Below, one piece after another: positions 42,017 to 50,592 of a DNA stretch of 64,000 bases. The notes below the pieces were generated by a model. The model was not told the DNA's origin and did no database searches. It saw only the letters and a list, made by a program, of their open reading frames with translations. The stretch's first letter is position 1, and the number at the start of each line of letters is the position of its first letter. Position numbers and translations under genes: made by a program. The DNA is from Streptomyces omiyaensis (GTDB lineage: Bacteria; Actinomycetota; Actinomycetes; Streptomycetales; Streptomycetaceae). Where the stretch lies: the NCBI RefSeq assembly GCF_014650895.1, contig NZ_BMVV01000004.1, positions 1 to 64,000 of the forward strand. Direction: 5' to 3'.

Positions 42017-42073
42017 ACGCTAGGGACGTCCCGCACGCCGGACCGGCAGCTCGTCCGGCAGGATGCGGGCAGT
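42017..42073 (-). promoter_or_regulatory. mutS operon promoter with CGGCAG repeats
   Basis: On the plus strand CGGCAG (42044), CGGCAG (42056) and GGGCAG (42067) are spaced 12 and 11 bp. The minus-strand -10 candidate TAGCGT (42022-42017) lies 21 bp from the nearest repeat, the same distance as in the NRPS-A and mbtH promoters. The stretch CGTCCGGCAGGATGCGGGCAG resembles CTCCGGCAGGTGAGCGGCAG of the mbtH promoter. Confidence 0.6.
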
Positions 42074-42095
42074 ATCGCGACGGTCCCGCCACGGG

Positions 42096-42160
42096 TCGGA
42101 CCGGCGCGGATCGGACCGGCGCGGATCGGACCGGCGCGGATCGGACCGGCGCGGATCGGC
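42096..42160. repeat. 15-bp tandem repeats upstream of the mutS operon
   Basis: GCGGATCGGACCGGC occurs three times head to tail at 42106-42120, 42121-42135 and 42136-42150, with partial units on both sides (42096-42105 and 42151-42160) and a looser GCGGATCGGACC after them. It lies in the 338-bp gap between the XRE regulator and mutS, just beyond the CGGCAG repeats. Confidence 0.85.
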
Positions 42161-42250
42161 GCACGGCGGATCGGACCACCACGGGGCGACGCGTCACGGC
42201 ACCGCGCCGATCGGGGCGAGGGGGAGTGGTGGCACGGGGCCGGGCGGGGG

Positions 42251-43513
42251 TCACGCGACCGGAACGAGTTCCCGGTAGGCGCCGGAGCCGGCACCGCACA
42301 AGCGGCGGCAGAGGTTGAGCACGGTGAAGCGCACCCCGTCCCGGGCCGGCACGCTGCGGATCAGCCCGCTGGCCAGCAGTTCGTGGACGGCCGCCAGTCC
42401 TTCCTGGGGCGGGCGGCCGCTGATCTCGACGGCGTCCTCGCCGGACCAGTCCCCCGGCTCGGCGGCGAGCCGTTCCAGCAGGTCCCGCTGGCCGAGGGTC
42501 AGCCGGTCGAGGGCCGCGCCGAGTGCGGCGCCGACGTCGGCCCGGCCCGCGTACGAGGCGGGCGGCGGGGTCAGGTGGAAGGGCCCGTCGGCGAGCCGGG
42601 CGAGCAGCTGGCGCGGGGACAGCACGGTGGACCAGCCGGCGATCAGCTCCAGGGCCGCGGGCAGGCCGTCGAGCTGGCGGCAGAGCGCGGCGACGGCGGG
42701 CGCCTCCTCGGGGCCCAGCCGGTAGCCGGGGCGCAGCCGGCGCAGGTGCGTCAGGAGCAGGCGCACGGCGCCCACCTCCGCGAGGGCGGCGGGGTCGTGG
42801 TCGAGCTCCGGGTCGGGAGTGGGCAGCGGGGCGAGGGGGATGACCTGGCCGCCGGGGAGGGGCTGCGGGACGCGGGCGGTGATGAGGACGCGCAGCCCCG
42901 GGCAGCGCTGGAAGAGCTCGTCCAGCAGGACCGTGTCGACGCCCGCGTCGGCGCCGTCCAGGACGAGCAGGGTGGGCCGGCCGCCGATGGCCCGGGCGAG
43001 CGCGGCCCGCTGCTCGGGGGTGGTGACGGTCCGGCGGGAGGCGTCGGCCCAGCGGACGGACCACCGCGAGGAGGCGTGCAGCCGTCCGGCGACCTCCAGG
43101 ACCAGCCGGGTCTTGCCGACGCCGCCGAGTCCGGCGACGGTGACCAGGCGGTCGCCGTGCACGGCGAAGGCGTCGGTCAGCACGTCGGCCTCCAGCTCGC
43201 GGCCGACGATCGCGCCCCGGGCGGCCGGCGGGGCGGTCGGCTCGTCGCGCGGTTCCTCGAAGGGCGAGGGTCTGCGGGCGGCCGCCTCGAAGTCCGTGCG
43301 ACCGGCCCCCTCCAGCCGCAGCGCGTCGGCGAGCAGCCGGACGGTCTCCTGCCGGGGCCGCTGCACCCGACCGCTCTCCATGTCGCGGATCGCCCGGACG
43401 CTGAGGGTCGCGTGATCGGCGAGGACCTGCTGGGTCAGGCCGATCCGCTCGCGCCTGATCCTCAGCAGCTCTCCGAAGCCCGCCGTCGACTGCGGCGACT
43501 GCACACCGTCCAT
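42251..43513 (-). CDS. XRE-family HTH regulator with NB-ARC ATPase domain
   Basis: 420 residues from ATG 43513 (GGAAGGTGG upstream). N-terminal XRE/Cro helix-turn-helix at about residues 13-67 (LRIRRERIGLTQQVLADHA then LSVRAIRDMESGRV). It is followed by an NB-ARC/STAND ATPase with P-loop GLGGVGKTRLVLEVA near residue 127, a Walker B-like TLLVLDGADAG, and LPAALELIAGW (the GxP-like segment). The TPR or WD sensor tail normal in this class is missing, so the protein is short. It marks the other end of the cluster and its upstream region carries the same TCANNNN element as the SARP, suggesting a shared regulatory circuit. Confidence 0.8.
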   Translation of the reverse strand: MDGVQSPQSTAGFGELLRIRRERIGLTQQVLADHATLSVRAIRDMESGRVQRPRQETVRLLADALRLEGAGRTDFEAAARRPSPFEEPRDEPTAPPAARGAIVGRELEADVLTDAFAVHGDRLVTVAGLGGVGKTRLVLEVAGRLHASSRWSVRWADASRRTVTTPEQRAALARAIGGRPTLLVLDGADAGVDTVLLDELFQRCPGLRVLITARVPQPLPGGQVIPLAPLPTPDPELDHDPAALAEVGAVRLLLTHLRRLRPGYRLGPEEAPAVAALCRQLDGLPAALELIAGWSTVLSPRQLLARLADGPFHLTPPPASYAGRADVGAALGAALDRLTLGQRDLLERLAAEPGDWSGEDAVEISGRPPQEGLAAVHELLASGLIRSVPARDGVRFTVLNLCRRLCGAGSGAYRELVPVA

Positions 43514-43656
43514 GCCTCGTCCACCTTCCGTGGGATGGCCAACTACGGGGACCGGGGGCGGGCGGACCCCGGCCCGCCGGCGGCGGCGTCCGGTGGTGAC
43601 CGTCGGTCCGTCCTCCCCCACGGCGCCGATGCTCCACGGCCCGGCTCTACGGCCGA

Positions 43657-43696
43657 TCAACAGGCGATCACCACTCGTTCACGCACTCTCCACGCC
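43657..43696. promoter_or_regulatory. Third copy of the TCANNNN 11-bp element
   Basis: TCAACAG (43657), TCACCAC (43668), TCACGCA (43679) and CCACGCC (43690) are exactly 11 bp apart. The string GATCACCAC and the following CTCTC are shared with the site at 2190. The site lies about 145 bp upstream of the XRE-NB-ARC gene on the minus strand, in a 572-bp gap shared with the divergent mannanase gene. Confidence 0.55.
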
Positions 43697-44012
43697 GTCC
43701 GTCGAACCCCGCCCGCGCGTGGTCCGTGCGGCGCCCGGCGCGGCCTTCGGCGCCGGTGGCACGGGGCGGCCCCCGGCCCGCGTCGCCCGGGGGCCGTTCG
43801 GTTCGCCCCGCCGCGGTTCAGTGGACGGGCGCCCCGCGTCCGGTGAAGGAACGGGGGGAACGGCCGCGTGTTCAGGGCGGGTTCACTGAACCGGTCGTGC
43901 GGTTCCGTTCCCCGGCCGCGAAAGCGTCCTTCGCGCTTGACACGGATCCGGCCCCGGGTGCCTCATGGGGGCACCCCCCGACGCGCGGACCAGCGGCTCG
44001 GTCACCGGATTC

Positions 44013-44026
44013 TGACAACGTTGTCA
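44013..44026 (+). promoter_or_regulatory. Palindromic operator of the mannanase gene
   Basis: TGACAACGTTGTCA is a perfect 14-bp palindrome with a central CG, typical of LacI-family operators, about 60 bp upstream of the mannanase start. An almost identical site precedes the ROK kinase gene, so the two genes are likely controlled by one of the two LacI regulators of the locus. Confidence 0.75.
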
Positions 44027-44085
44027 CATCGTCGGAATCCTCGCGCGGACGGGTTCCTTCCCCCCGTCTTCCTCCAAGGAGAGGC

Positions 44086-45381
44086 ATGACCAAGTCATCG
44101 CGCAGAACGTGGTGCACGGCCGCGGGCAGCGCCCTCGCCGGCGCCGCCGGGCTGCTGCTGCCCGTCCTCGGCCCCACCGGATCCGCCCAGGCCGCCGACG
44201 GCGGCATCCACGTCTCCGACGGCCGCGTGTACGAGGCCGACGGCAGCGAGTTCGTGATGCGCGGGGTCAACCACGCGCACGCCTGGTACCCGGGCGAGAC
44301 CGACGCCATCGCCGACATCTCCGCCAAGGGCGCCAACACCGTCCGCGTCGTCCTGTCCAGCGGCGACCGCTGGACGGAGACCAGCGCCTCCCAGGTGACG
44401 TCGATCATCGACGACTGCAAGGCCCACAAGGTCATCTGCGTCCTGGAGGTGCACGACACCACCGGCTACGGCGAGGACGCCGCCGCCGCCACCCTCGACC
44501 AGGCCGCCGACTACTGGGTGGGCGTCAAGAGCGCCCTCCGGGGCCAGGAGGACCACGTCGTCGTCAACATCGGCAACGAGCCCTTCGGCAACAGCGGTCA
44601 CACCGCCTGGACCGCCGCCACCAAGAGCGCCATCGGCAAGCTCCGGAACGCCGGCATCGAGAACGCGCTCATGGTCGACGCCCCCAACTGGGGCCAGGAC
44701 TGGTCGCACACCATGCGCGACAACGCCGCCTCGGTCTTCGCCTCCGACCCTCGCCGCAACACGATCTTCTCGATCCACATGTACGGCGTGTACGACACCG
44801 CCGCCGAGGTCCAGGGCTACCTGAACCACTTCGTGAACAACCGGCTGCCCCTCGTGGTCGGCGAGTTCGGCGACCGCCACAGCGACGGGAACCCCGACGA
44901 GAACGCCATCATGGCCACCGCCCGCTCGCTGCGCGTCGGTTACCTCGGCTGGTCCTGGAGCGGCAACGGCAGCGGCGTCGAGTACCTCGACATGGTCACC
45001 GGCTTCGACCCGAACGCCCTCACCCCCTGGGGCGACCGCTTCTTCAACGGCGCGGACGGCATCGCCGCCACCTCGAAGCGCGCCGCGGTCTACGGCGGAG
45101 GCGGCGGTGGCGACACCGGCGGCACCGCCCCCAACGGCTACCCGTACTGCGTGAGCGGCGCCGCCTCCGACCCCGACGGCGACGGCTGGGGCTGGGAGAA
45201 CAGCCGCTCCTGCGTCGTCCGCGGCAGCGCCGCCGACACCGGGTCCGGCGGCACCGGCGGTACGGCTCCGAACGGCTACCCGTACTGCGCCGCCGGCGCC
45301 GCCTCCGACCCCGACGGCGACGGCTGGGGCTGGGAGAACAGCCGCTCCTGCGTCGTCCGCGGCAGCGCCGCCGACCGCTGA
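44086..45381 (+). CDS. Secreted GH5 endo-beta-1,4-mannanase with two CBM10-like modules
   Basis: 431 residues from ATG 44086 (AAGGAGAG upstream). Signal peptide at residues 1-36 (SRRTWC at the start is compatible with Tat export; AQA-A cleavage). The GH5 barrel, closest to bacterial mannanases of subfamily 8, shows RGVNHAHAWYPG, the acid/base Glu165 in NIGNEPFGN and the nucleophile Glu260 in VVGEFGDRH. Two near-identical C-terminal repeats (about 45124-45237 and 45262-45378), each with NGYPYC and DGWGWENSRSC, look like carbohydrate-binding module family 10, joined by Gly/Thr linkers. It cuts mannan or glucomannan outside the cell and provides oligosaccharides for the importer encoded nearby. 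Confidence 0.9.
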   Translation: MTKSSRRTWCTAAGSALAGAAGLLLPVLGPTGSAQAADGGIHVSDGRVYEADGSEFVMRGVNHAHAWYPGETDAIADISAKGANTVRVVLSSGDRWTETSASQVTSIIDDCKAHKVICVLEVHDTTGYGEDAAAATLDQAADYWVGVKSALRGQEDHVVVNIGNEPFGNSGHTAWTAATKSAIGKLRNAGIENALMVDAPNWGQDWSHTMRDNAASVFASDPRRNTIFSIHMYGVYDTAAEVQGYLNHFVNNRLPLVVGEFGDRHSDGNPDENAIMATARSLRVGYLGWSWSGNGSGVEYLDMVTGFDPNALTPWGDRFFNGADGIAATSKRAAVYGGGGGGDTGGTAPNGYPYCVSGAASDPDGDGWGWENSRSCVVRGSAADTGSGGTGGTAPNGYPYCAAGAASDPDGDGWGWENSRSCVVRGSAADR

Positions 45382-45387
45382 GCACCC

Positions 45388-45423
45388 GGGTGCCCTCCCG
45401 TCCCCCGCGCCGGGAGGGCACCC
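45388..45423. terminator. Hairpin between mannanase and ABC exporter
   Basis: GGGTGCCCTCCCG (45388-45400) pairs perfectly with CGGGAGGGCACCC (45411-45423) around a 10-nt loop, 7 nt after the mannanase stop. It can serve both convergent genes. Confidence 0.75.
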
Positions 45424-45439
45424 CGCGCCGCACCACGGG

Positions 45440-47200
45440 TCAGGCCAACTGGGTGGCCTGCAGCCGCGCGTAGGCCGAGTCGCGGGCGAGCAGCTCCCGG
45501 TGGCTGCCGGACTCCACCACCCGGCCCCGCTCCAGCACCACGATCCGGTCCGCCCGCCTGATCGTGGAGAGGCGGTGGGCCACGACGAAGACCGTCCGGC
45601 CGGCGACGAGACGGGCGAGCGCCTCCTGGACCTGCGCCTCGGAGCGGGCGTCCAGCGCCGACGTGGCCTCGTCGAGGACCAGGACCCGGGGGTCGCGGAT
45701 GAGGGCCCGGGCGATCGCGAGCCGCTGGCGCTGCCCGCCCGAGAGCCGGGCGCCGCGCTCCCCCACGACCGTGTCGAGGCCGTCCGGCAGCGCGTCGACG
45801 AACTCGGCGGCGTTCGCGTCGCGCAGGGCGCGCCGCAGCGTCGCCTCGTCGACGCCCTCCATGCCGTACGTGACGTTCTCCCTGACGGTCCCCTCGAAGA
45901 GGACGGACTCCTGCGGGACGACGGAGACGAACCTGCGGTAGCTGCGCAGGTCGAGCCCGGCCATGTCCGCGCCGTCGAGGAGCACCCGGCCGGCCGTCGG
46001 GCGGTGGAAGCCGAGGACCAGGTTGAGCAGCGTGGACTTCCCCGCCCCGGAGCCGCCGACGATCGCGAGGGTGGTGCCGACCGGCACGTCGAGGTCCACC
46101 TCGCTCAGCGCGGGCCGGTCCGCGTCGCCGTGCGTCAGCCCCGCCCCCTCGAACCGGAAGGCCCCGGACACCGAGTCCACCCGCTCCTTGCCGTCGTTGA
46201 CCTCCAGGTCGGGCGCCTGGAGGACCTCGCCGACGGACTTCAGGGACTCCACCGCCCTGCCCACGACGGGTGCGAGCGCGAGCAGGCTGGTGACGGCGCC
46301 GGTGAGGGTGGAGAAGTAGGCGCTGAGCATGACGACCTCGCCCGGGGTGACCGACGTCCAGCCGTAGTAGGCGACGAGCGCCGCGCCCGCGAGGCAGGCG
46401 GTGCCGAGCCCGTTGAAGACGACCCAGGACAGGGATCCGAAGCGGGCGTTGAGGAGGTCGAGCCGCGTCCCCTCCCGCTGCACCCGGTCGAGCTCGCGCC
46501 CGACGCGGCCCAGGGCCGTGCGCTCCAGGGCGTGGGCGCGGGTGATGGGGATGAGGGTGGTCATGTCGCTGACGGAGGCGGACATGCGCTCCACCGAGCG
46601 GCGGTACGAGGTGTTGCCCTCGCCGAGCCGCGCGCGCAGCGCGCCGATGAGCAGCACGGCGACGGGGACGAGCACGAGGAAGACCGGCAGGAAGACCGGG
46701 GTGACCACGGCGATGACGGCGAGGCCGCCGGCCAGGGTCGCGACGGCGGTGAGGCCGTTGTCCGCCGTCTGCTGGACTCCCGTCTCCAGCGTCTCGACGT
46801 CCCTGACCACCTTGGCGTGCAGCACGGACGAGCTGGTGCGGCTGTGGAAGCCGATGGAGAGCTGCTGCATCCGGGTCACGAGGGCGGACCGCAGGTCGCG
46901 GCCGAGCCGGCGGATCGCCCCGTGCATCCAGCGGACGTACAGCAGGTGCAGCGGCGGGTTCAGGAGGAGGACCGTGAGCATCACGGCGCAGTTCCACCAC
47001 AGTTCGGAGACGGGCCGGTGCTCGACGACGACGTCGATGATGTTCGCCGTCACCGGCGGGAGCAGCCAGACGGGCGCGTGCTTGGCGAAGAAGACCGCGA
47101 CGGCCCCGGCGAGCCGCGCGCGGTCGGGCCGGAAGAGGTAGTGGACGGTGCGGATCGGGTGTTCCCCGCGATAGCGGTGGTCGAGGGTGCTGCGGTTCAT
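45440..47200 (-). CDS. ABC exporter half-transporter (TMD-NBD fusion)
   Basis: 586 residues from ATG 47200 with CCAGGAG close upstream. N-terminal six-helix transmembrane domain (about residues 25-310), then a nucleotide-binding domain with Walker A GGSGAGKST, the Q loop in VPQESVLFEGTV, signature LSGGQRQRLAIARAL, Walker B VLVLDEATSALD and the H-loop VVAHRLSTI. This is a type IV half-transporter of the multidrug/lipid/peptide export class that acts as a homodimer. It has no obvious link to mannan use. It could export a peptide or polysaccharide, but it is 2 kb from the NRPS cluster edge and its substrate cannot be inferred. Confidence 0.9.
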   Translation of the reverse strand: MNRSTLDHRYRGEHPIRTVHYLFRPDRARLAGAVAVFFAKHAPVWLLPPVTANIIDVVVEHRPVSELWWNCAVMLTVLLLNPPLHLLYVRWMHGAIRRLGRDLRSALVTRMQQLSIGFHSRTSSSVLHAKVVRDVETLETGVQQTADNGLTAVATLAGGLAVIAVVTPVFLPVFLVLVPVAVLLIGALRARLGEGNTSYRRSVERMSASVSDMTTLIPITRAHALERTALGRVGRELDRVQREGTRLDLLNARFGSLSWVVFNGLGTACLAGAALVAYYGWTSVTPGEVVMLSAYFSTLTGAVTSLLALAPVVGRAVESLKSVGEVLQAPDLEVNDGKERVDSVSGAFRFEGAGLTHGDADRPALSEVDLDVPVGTTLAIVGGSGAGKSTLLNLVLGFHRPTAGRVLLDGADMAGLDLRSYRRFVSVVPQESVLFEGTVRENVTYGMEGVDEATLRRALRDANAAEFVDALPDGLDTVVGERGARLSGGQRQRLAIARALIRDPRVLVLDEATSALDARSEAQVQEALARLVAGRTVFVVAHRLSTIRRADRIVVLERGRVVESGSHRELLARDSAYARLQATQLA

Positions 47201-47575
47201 GGCTCCTGGGGTTCCTTCGTCGGGGCCGGCGGCGGGCCGTGCCGCGGCACGCGTCCGACGGCGGCATCGGGGCCAGGGCGGGGGTCCGCCGCGTACGGGG
47301 CAGCCCGGTTCCGCGGCCGGGGACGGCCGGGATCTCCCTGGGGCGAGGACGGCGGCGTGCTCTCGGAGAAGCATGCGCCGCGCGGGCCGCGGATTCCAGT
47401 GCCCGCGGGCCCGCTTCGAGGTGGTGCGCGCGCCCGGCGGGACCGGGGGCGGAGGTGCCGCTCCGGGGCGCGGCGGGCCGGGGCGGTGGCCGCCCCGGCC
47501 GGGTCTCCGCGGCGCCCGTCCGCCCCGCGCCGTGGCGGTAAGGTCGGAGCGTCGAGGGTTCAGGATGGAGCTGGG
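47201..47575. other. Divergent intergenic region, nothing recognised
   Basis: 375 bp between the ABC exporter (minus) and the first LacI-type gene (plus). It must contain both promoters. I see no copy of the TGACAACGTTGTCA or AACCGGTT palindromes, no repeat array and no convincing small gene. Confidence 0.5.
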
Positions 47576-48598
47576 GTGGCAGTGAAGCGGCCGACGATGG
47601 CGGACATCGCGCGTCGGGCGGGTGTGTCGAAGGTGGCGGTCTCGTACGCGCTCAACGACCGGCCCGGCGTGTCGGAGGCCACCCGCGCCTCGATCAGGAG
47701 CATCGCCGAGGAGCTGGGCTGGCGGCCCAACAGCGCCGCCCGGGCGCTCACCGGCGGGCGGGCCCAGGCGGTCGGACTCGTCGTCCGGCGGCCGGCCAGG
47801 ACGCTCGGGGTGGAGCCGTTCTTCATGGAGTTCATCAGCGGCGTCGAGTCGGTGCTCGCCGAGCGTTCGTACGCGCTGATGCTCCAGATGGTCACGGACG
47901 AGGTCCAGGAGATCGAGGTCTGCCGCCGCTGGTGGGGCGAGCGGCGGGTCGACGGCGTCTTCCTCATGGACCTGCGCTCCGAGGACGCCCGGGTCGGCGC
48001 CGTACGGGACATCGACCTGCCGGCGGTGGCGATCGGTCCACCGGAGGTGGCGGGCGGCCTGCCGGCCGTCTGGTCGGACGACGGCGCCAGCGTCCACGAG
48101 ATCGTGCGGTACCTGGCGACGCTGGGGCACCGGCGGATCGCGCGGGTGGCGGGCCCCGCCGAGCTCGCGCACACGGCGGTGCGCGACGCCGCCCTCGCGG
48201 AGGCCTGCCGGGAGGCCGGCGTCCCCGAGGCGCTCCTGACGCACACCGACTACACCGGCGAGGAGGGCGCGCGGGCCGCGCGGGCCCTGCTCATCGCACC
48301 GCGGCGCCCGACGGCGATCGTCTTCGACAACGACATCATGGCGGTGGCCGCGATGGCGGTGGCGCAGGAGCTGGGCCTGTCGATCCCCGCCGACCTGTCG
48401 GTCGTCGCCTGGGACGAGTCGCCGCTGACGCAGGTGGTGCGCCCGATGCTGTCGGCCGTCACCCGTGACATCCCTGCGTACGGCGCCCGTTCCGCCGCCG
48501 CCCTGCTCGCCCTGATCGACGGGGAGGCGGTCGAGGACATCCGCGAGGGATACGCGCACTTCGTTCCCCGGGGCAGCACCTCCCCGCCGCCGCGCTGA
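47576..48598 (+). CDS. LacI-family transcriptional regulator 1 of the mannan locus
   Basis: 340 residues from GTG 47576 (GGAG 5 nt upstream); a second GTG at 47582 is possible. The N-terminal HTH reads MADIARRAGVSKVAVSYALNDRPGVSE, followed by the hinge region (SAARALTGGRAQAVGLV). A periplasmic-binding-protein-like sugar sensor domain makes up the rest (DNDIMAVAAMAVAQELG, LSVVAWDESPLTQVVRP). It probably represses the mannan genes until an oligosaccharide or mannose derivative binds. It converges on the importer operon. The second LacI gene (54590) is a paralogue with the same phrasing (PFFMEFISGVESVLAE versus PFYMEFVSGIEDVLAE), so the two arose by duplication and may bind the two different palindromes found here. 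Confidence 0.9.
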   Translation: MAVKRPTMADIARRAGVSKVAVSYALNDRPGVSEATRASIRSIAEELGWRPNSAARALTGGRAQAVGLVVRRPARTLGVEPFFMEFISGVESVLAERSYALMLQMVTDEVQEIEVCRRWWGERRVDGVFLMDLRSEDARVGAVRDIDLPAVAIGPPEVAGGLPAVWSDDGASVHEIVRYLATLGHRRIARVAGPAELAHTAVRDAALAEACREAGVPEALLTHTDYTGEEGARAARALLIAPRRPTAIVFDNDIMAVAAMAVAQELGLSIPADLSVVAWDESPLTQVVRPMLSAVTRDIPAYGARSAAALLALIDGEAVEDIREGYAHFVPRGSTSPPPR

Positions 48599-48606
48599 CC
48601 CCCCGT

Positions 48607-48628
48607 GCCCGGGGCGGCGGTGCCGGGC
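48607..48628. terminator. Weak hairpin between LacI gene 1 and permease gene
   Basis: GCCCGG (48607-48612) pairs with CCGGGC (48623-48628) around a 10-nt loop, in the 29-bp gap between convergent stops. The stem is only 6 bp. Confidence 0.3.
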
Positions 48629-49506
48629 TACTTGGTGGCTCCCCGCGCGAAGCCGTTGTAGATCCACCGCTGGAGCAGCAGGAAGACGACCAGCGTCGGG
48701 ACGATGACGAGGATCGCGCCGGCGGAGATGGCCTCCCAGTGGGCTCCGAAGGGGCCCTTGAAGCGGAAGAGCGCGGTGGAGATGGTCCCGAGGTCCTCGG
48801 AGTGCAGGTAGAGGAAGGGGAGGTAGAAGTCGTTGTAGGTGGTGATCCCCTTGATGATGACGACGGTGGCGATCGCCGGCTTGAGCAGCGGGAAGATGAT
48901 CTTCCGGTAGATCGTGAAGGCGTTGGCTCCGTCGAGCCGGGCCGCCTCGTCGAGCGAGACGGGGATGCCCCGGATGAACTGCAGGAAGATGGAGACCGAG
49001 ACGATGTCGGTGCCCATGTAGAGCAGGATCGGCGCCCAGCGGGTGTCGACGAGGCCGAAGCCGTTGATCACCTGGAAGGTGGCGACCTGGGTGGTCACGC
49101 CGGGCACGAGGGTGGCGATGAGGAAGCCGGCCATGACGAGCTTCTTGCCCCGGAAGTCGAAGCGGTCGACGGCGTACGCGGTCATGGAGCCGATGATCAC
49201 CGTGCCGCCGATCGAGAAGACCAGGATGAAGGCGGTGTTCCCGAACGCCATCAGCATCTTGCCGTCATTGAAGGCGGTGACGTAGTTGTCGAAGTGGAGC
49301 CAGTTCCCGGGGAGCGACAGCGCGCTGCCGTCGCCGACCTCCTCCGAGGTCTTGAGCGAGGTGAGGAAGACGACGGCCAGCGGGATCAGGACGGCAGCGG
49401 ACGCCACGAGGAGCGACAGGTAGGTCAGCGCGCTGCCGACGGGCAGACGGCGCCGGGGGGTGCGACTCGCCTTCACGGTGGCGGTGGTGAGGTCGGGGGA
49501 GGTCAT
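48628..49506 (-). CDS. Sugar ABC importer permease (MalG type)
   Basis: 292 residues from ATG 49506, overlapping the stop of the first permease gene as ATGA. Six membrane segments, with the inner-membrane EAA loop EAARLDGANAFTIYRKIIFPLLKPAI (about residues 185-210) that docks on the ATPase. This is the MalG/carbohydrate-uptake-1 type. With the first permease and the binding lipoprotein it forms an importer for, most likely, manno-oligosaccharides. No ATPase gene lies in the window; Streptomyces sugar importers commonly share the multitask ATPase MsiK, which would have to be encoded elsewhere. Confidence 0.93.
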   Translation of the reverse strand: MTSPDLTTATVKASRTPRRRLPVGSALTYLSLLVASAAVLIPLAVVFLTSLKTSEEVGDGSALSLPGNWLHFDNYVTAFNDGKMLMAFGNTAFILVFSIGGTVIIGSMTAYAVDRFDFRGKKLVMAGFLIATLVPGVTTQVATFQVINGFGLVDTRWAPILLYMGTDIVSVSIFLQFIRGIPVSLDEAARLDGANAFTIYRKIIFPLLKPAIATVVIIKGITTYNDFYLPFLYLHSEDLGTISTALFRFKGPFGAHWEAISAGAILVIVPTLVVFLLLQRWIYNGFARGATK

Positions 49507-50474
49507 ACGAGGTCCACCTTGTCGTCGGGCACGAGCCGGCGCTGGATCCAGGTGATCAGCAGGATGATCAGGAGCAGCACCACGGCCGCGGCCGAGGCCA
49601 GGCCGGTCTTGTTGAACTGGAACGCGAGCTTGATCGTCTGGATGACGAAGGTCTGGGTGCCGGTCGCGCCGCCGGTCATGATGTAGGGGATCTCGAAGAC
49701 GGACAGCGAGCCGGAGATCGCCAGGATGGCGCTGAGGCTGATGACGGGCTTGATGCTGGGCGCGATGATGTGGCGGAACTGCTTCCACTTGCCGGCCCCG
49801 TCCAACTCCGCCGCCTCGTACAGCTCGCCCGGGACGGACTGGATCGCGCCGAGGAAGAGGACGAAGTTCAGCCCGGTGAAGCGCCAGACGGAGACCCCGG
49901 CCAGCGAGACGTTCGCGGACGTCGGATCGCCGAGCCAGGCGTGGTCGGTGCTCACGCCGAGCAGGGACAGGACCGAGTCGAGGGTGCCGCCGTCCTGGAA
50001 GAAGTACAGGAAGACGAAGCCGATGGCGACGCCGTTGATCAGGTAGGGGAAGAAGAGGATCCCCTTGAAGAAGTTCCGGAACCGCAGGTTGAAGCTGAGG
50101 ATCACCGCGAAGTACAGCGCGACGACGATCTGCACCACGGACGCCGCGAGGTAGTAGCCGCTGACGAAGAAGACGCGGAAGAGCTCGGGCCGGGTGAAGA
50201 TCCGGACGTAGTTGTCGAAGCCCACGTTCTCCCGGTCCGGGCTCACGCCGTCCCAGTCGGTGAAGCTGTACGAGATCATGCTCGCGACCGGGACGCAGGT
50301 GAACGTGATCAGCAGGGCGAGCGGGGCCGCCAGGAAGAGCCAGGGCGTGATCCGCCGCAGGGGTGAATCCCGCCAGGATCTCGTCCGTCCGGCGGCGGGG
50401 CCGTGCCGGCGGCCCGCCGCCCGCCGCCCGCCGCTCCCCTCGTCTGTCGCGTCCGTGCCGGATCGCCCTGTCAT
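49503..50474 (-). CDS. Sugar ABC importer permease (MalF type)
   Basis: 323 residues from ATG 50474, chosen for its GGAGGG at 7-nt spacing; an in-frame ATG at 50513 (AAAGG) would add 13 residues. A 35-residue basic cytoplasmic start precedes six membrane segments (first: PWLFLAAPLALLITFTCVPVA). The EAA loop is ELYEAAELDGAGKWKQFRHI (about residues 215-235). It follows the binding-protein gene after a strong hairpin (50549-50580) and overlaps the next permease gene, the usual order of a sugar importer operon. Confidence 0.92.
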   Translation of the reverse strand: MTGRSGTDATDEGSGGRRAAGRRHGPAAGRTRSWRDSPLRRITPWLFLAAPLALLITFTCVPVASMISYSFTDWDGVSPDRENVGFDNYVRIFTRPELFRVFFVSGYYLAASVVQIVVALYFAVILSFNLRFRNFFKGILFFPYLINGVAIGFVFLYFFQDGGTLDSVLSLLGVSTDHAWLGDPTSANVSLAGVSVWRFTGLNFVLFLGAIQSVPGELYEAAELDGAGKWKQFRHIIAPSIKPVISLSAILAISGSLSVFEIPYIMTGGATGTQTFVIQTIKLAFQFNKTGLASAAAVVLLLIILLITWIQRRLVPDDKVDLV

Positions 50475-50548
50475 GGTGGCGCCCTCCGGTGCGGTGTCGG
50501 TTGTCTGGGTCATGTCGGCCTTTCGTGTCCGCGTCCGCGGAGGGTCCG

Positions 50549-50580
50549 GGGCCCCGGCCGGTGTCGTCCGGCCGGGGCCC
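50549..50580 (-). terminator. Hairpin between binding-protein and permease genes (attenuator)
   Basis: GGGCCCCGGCCGG (50549-50561) pairs perfectly with CCGGCCGGGGCCC (50568-50580) around a 6-nt loop, 12 nt after the binding-protein stop. Partial termination here would keep the binding protein in excess over the permeases, as in many sugar operons. Confidence 0.65.
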
Positions 50581-50592
50581 GCTCCGCCGGTG

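Noticed and set aside
42096..42160. Possible CRISPR or integrase attachment repeats
   Set aside because: The 15-bp units are directly abutting with no spacers, and no integrase or recombinase gene is present.
43512..43889. Plus-strand small frame of 125 codons upstream of the mannanase
   Set aside because: Composition is Arg/Pro/Thr-rich, it lacks a ribosome-binding site and it overlaps the start of the XRE regulator on the other strand.
43726..44085. N-terminal extension of the mannanase frame
   Set aside because: The open frame extends 360 bp upstream, but the signal peptide and AAGGAGAG ribosome-binding site fix the start at 44086, and the operator at 44013 lies in the extension.
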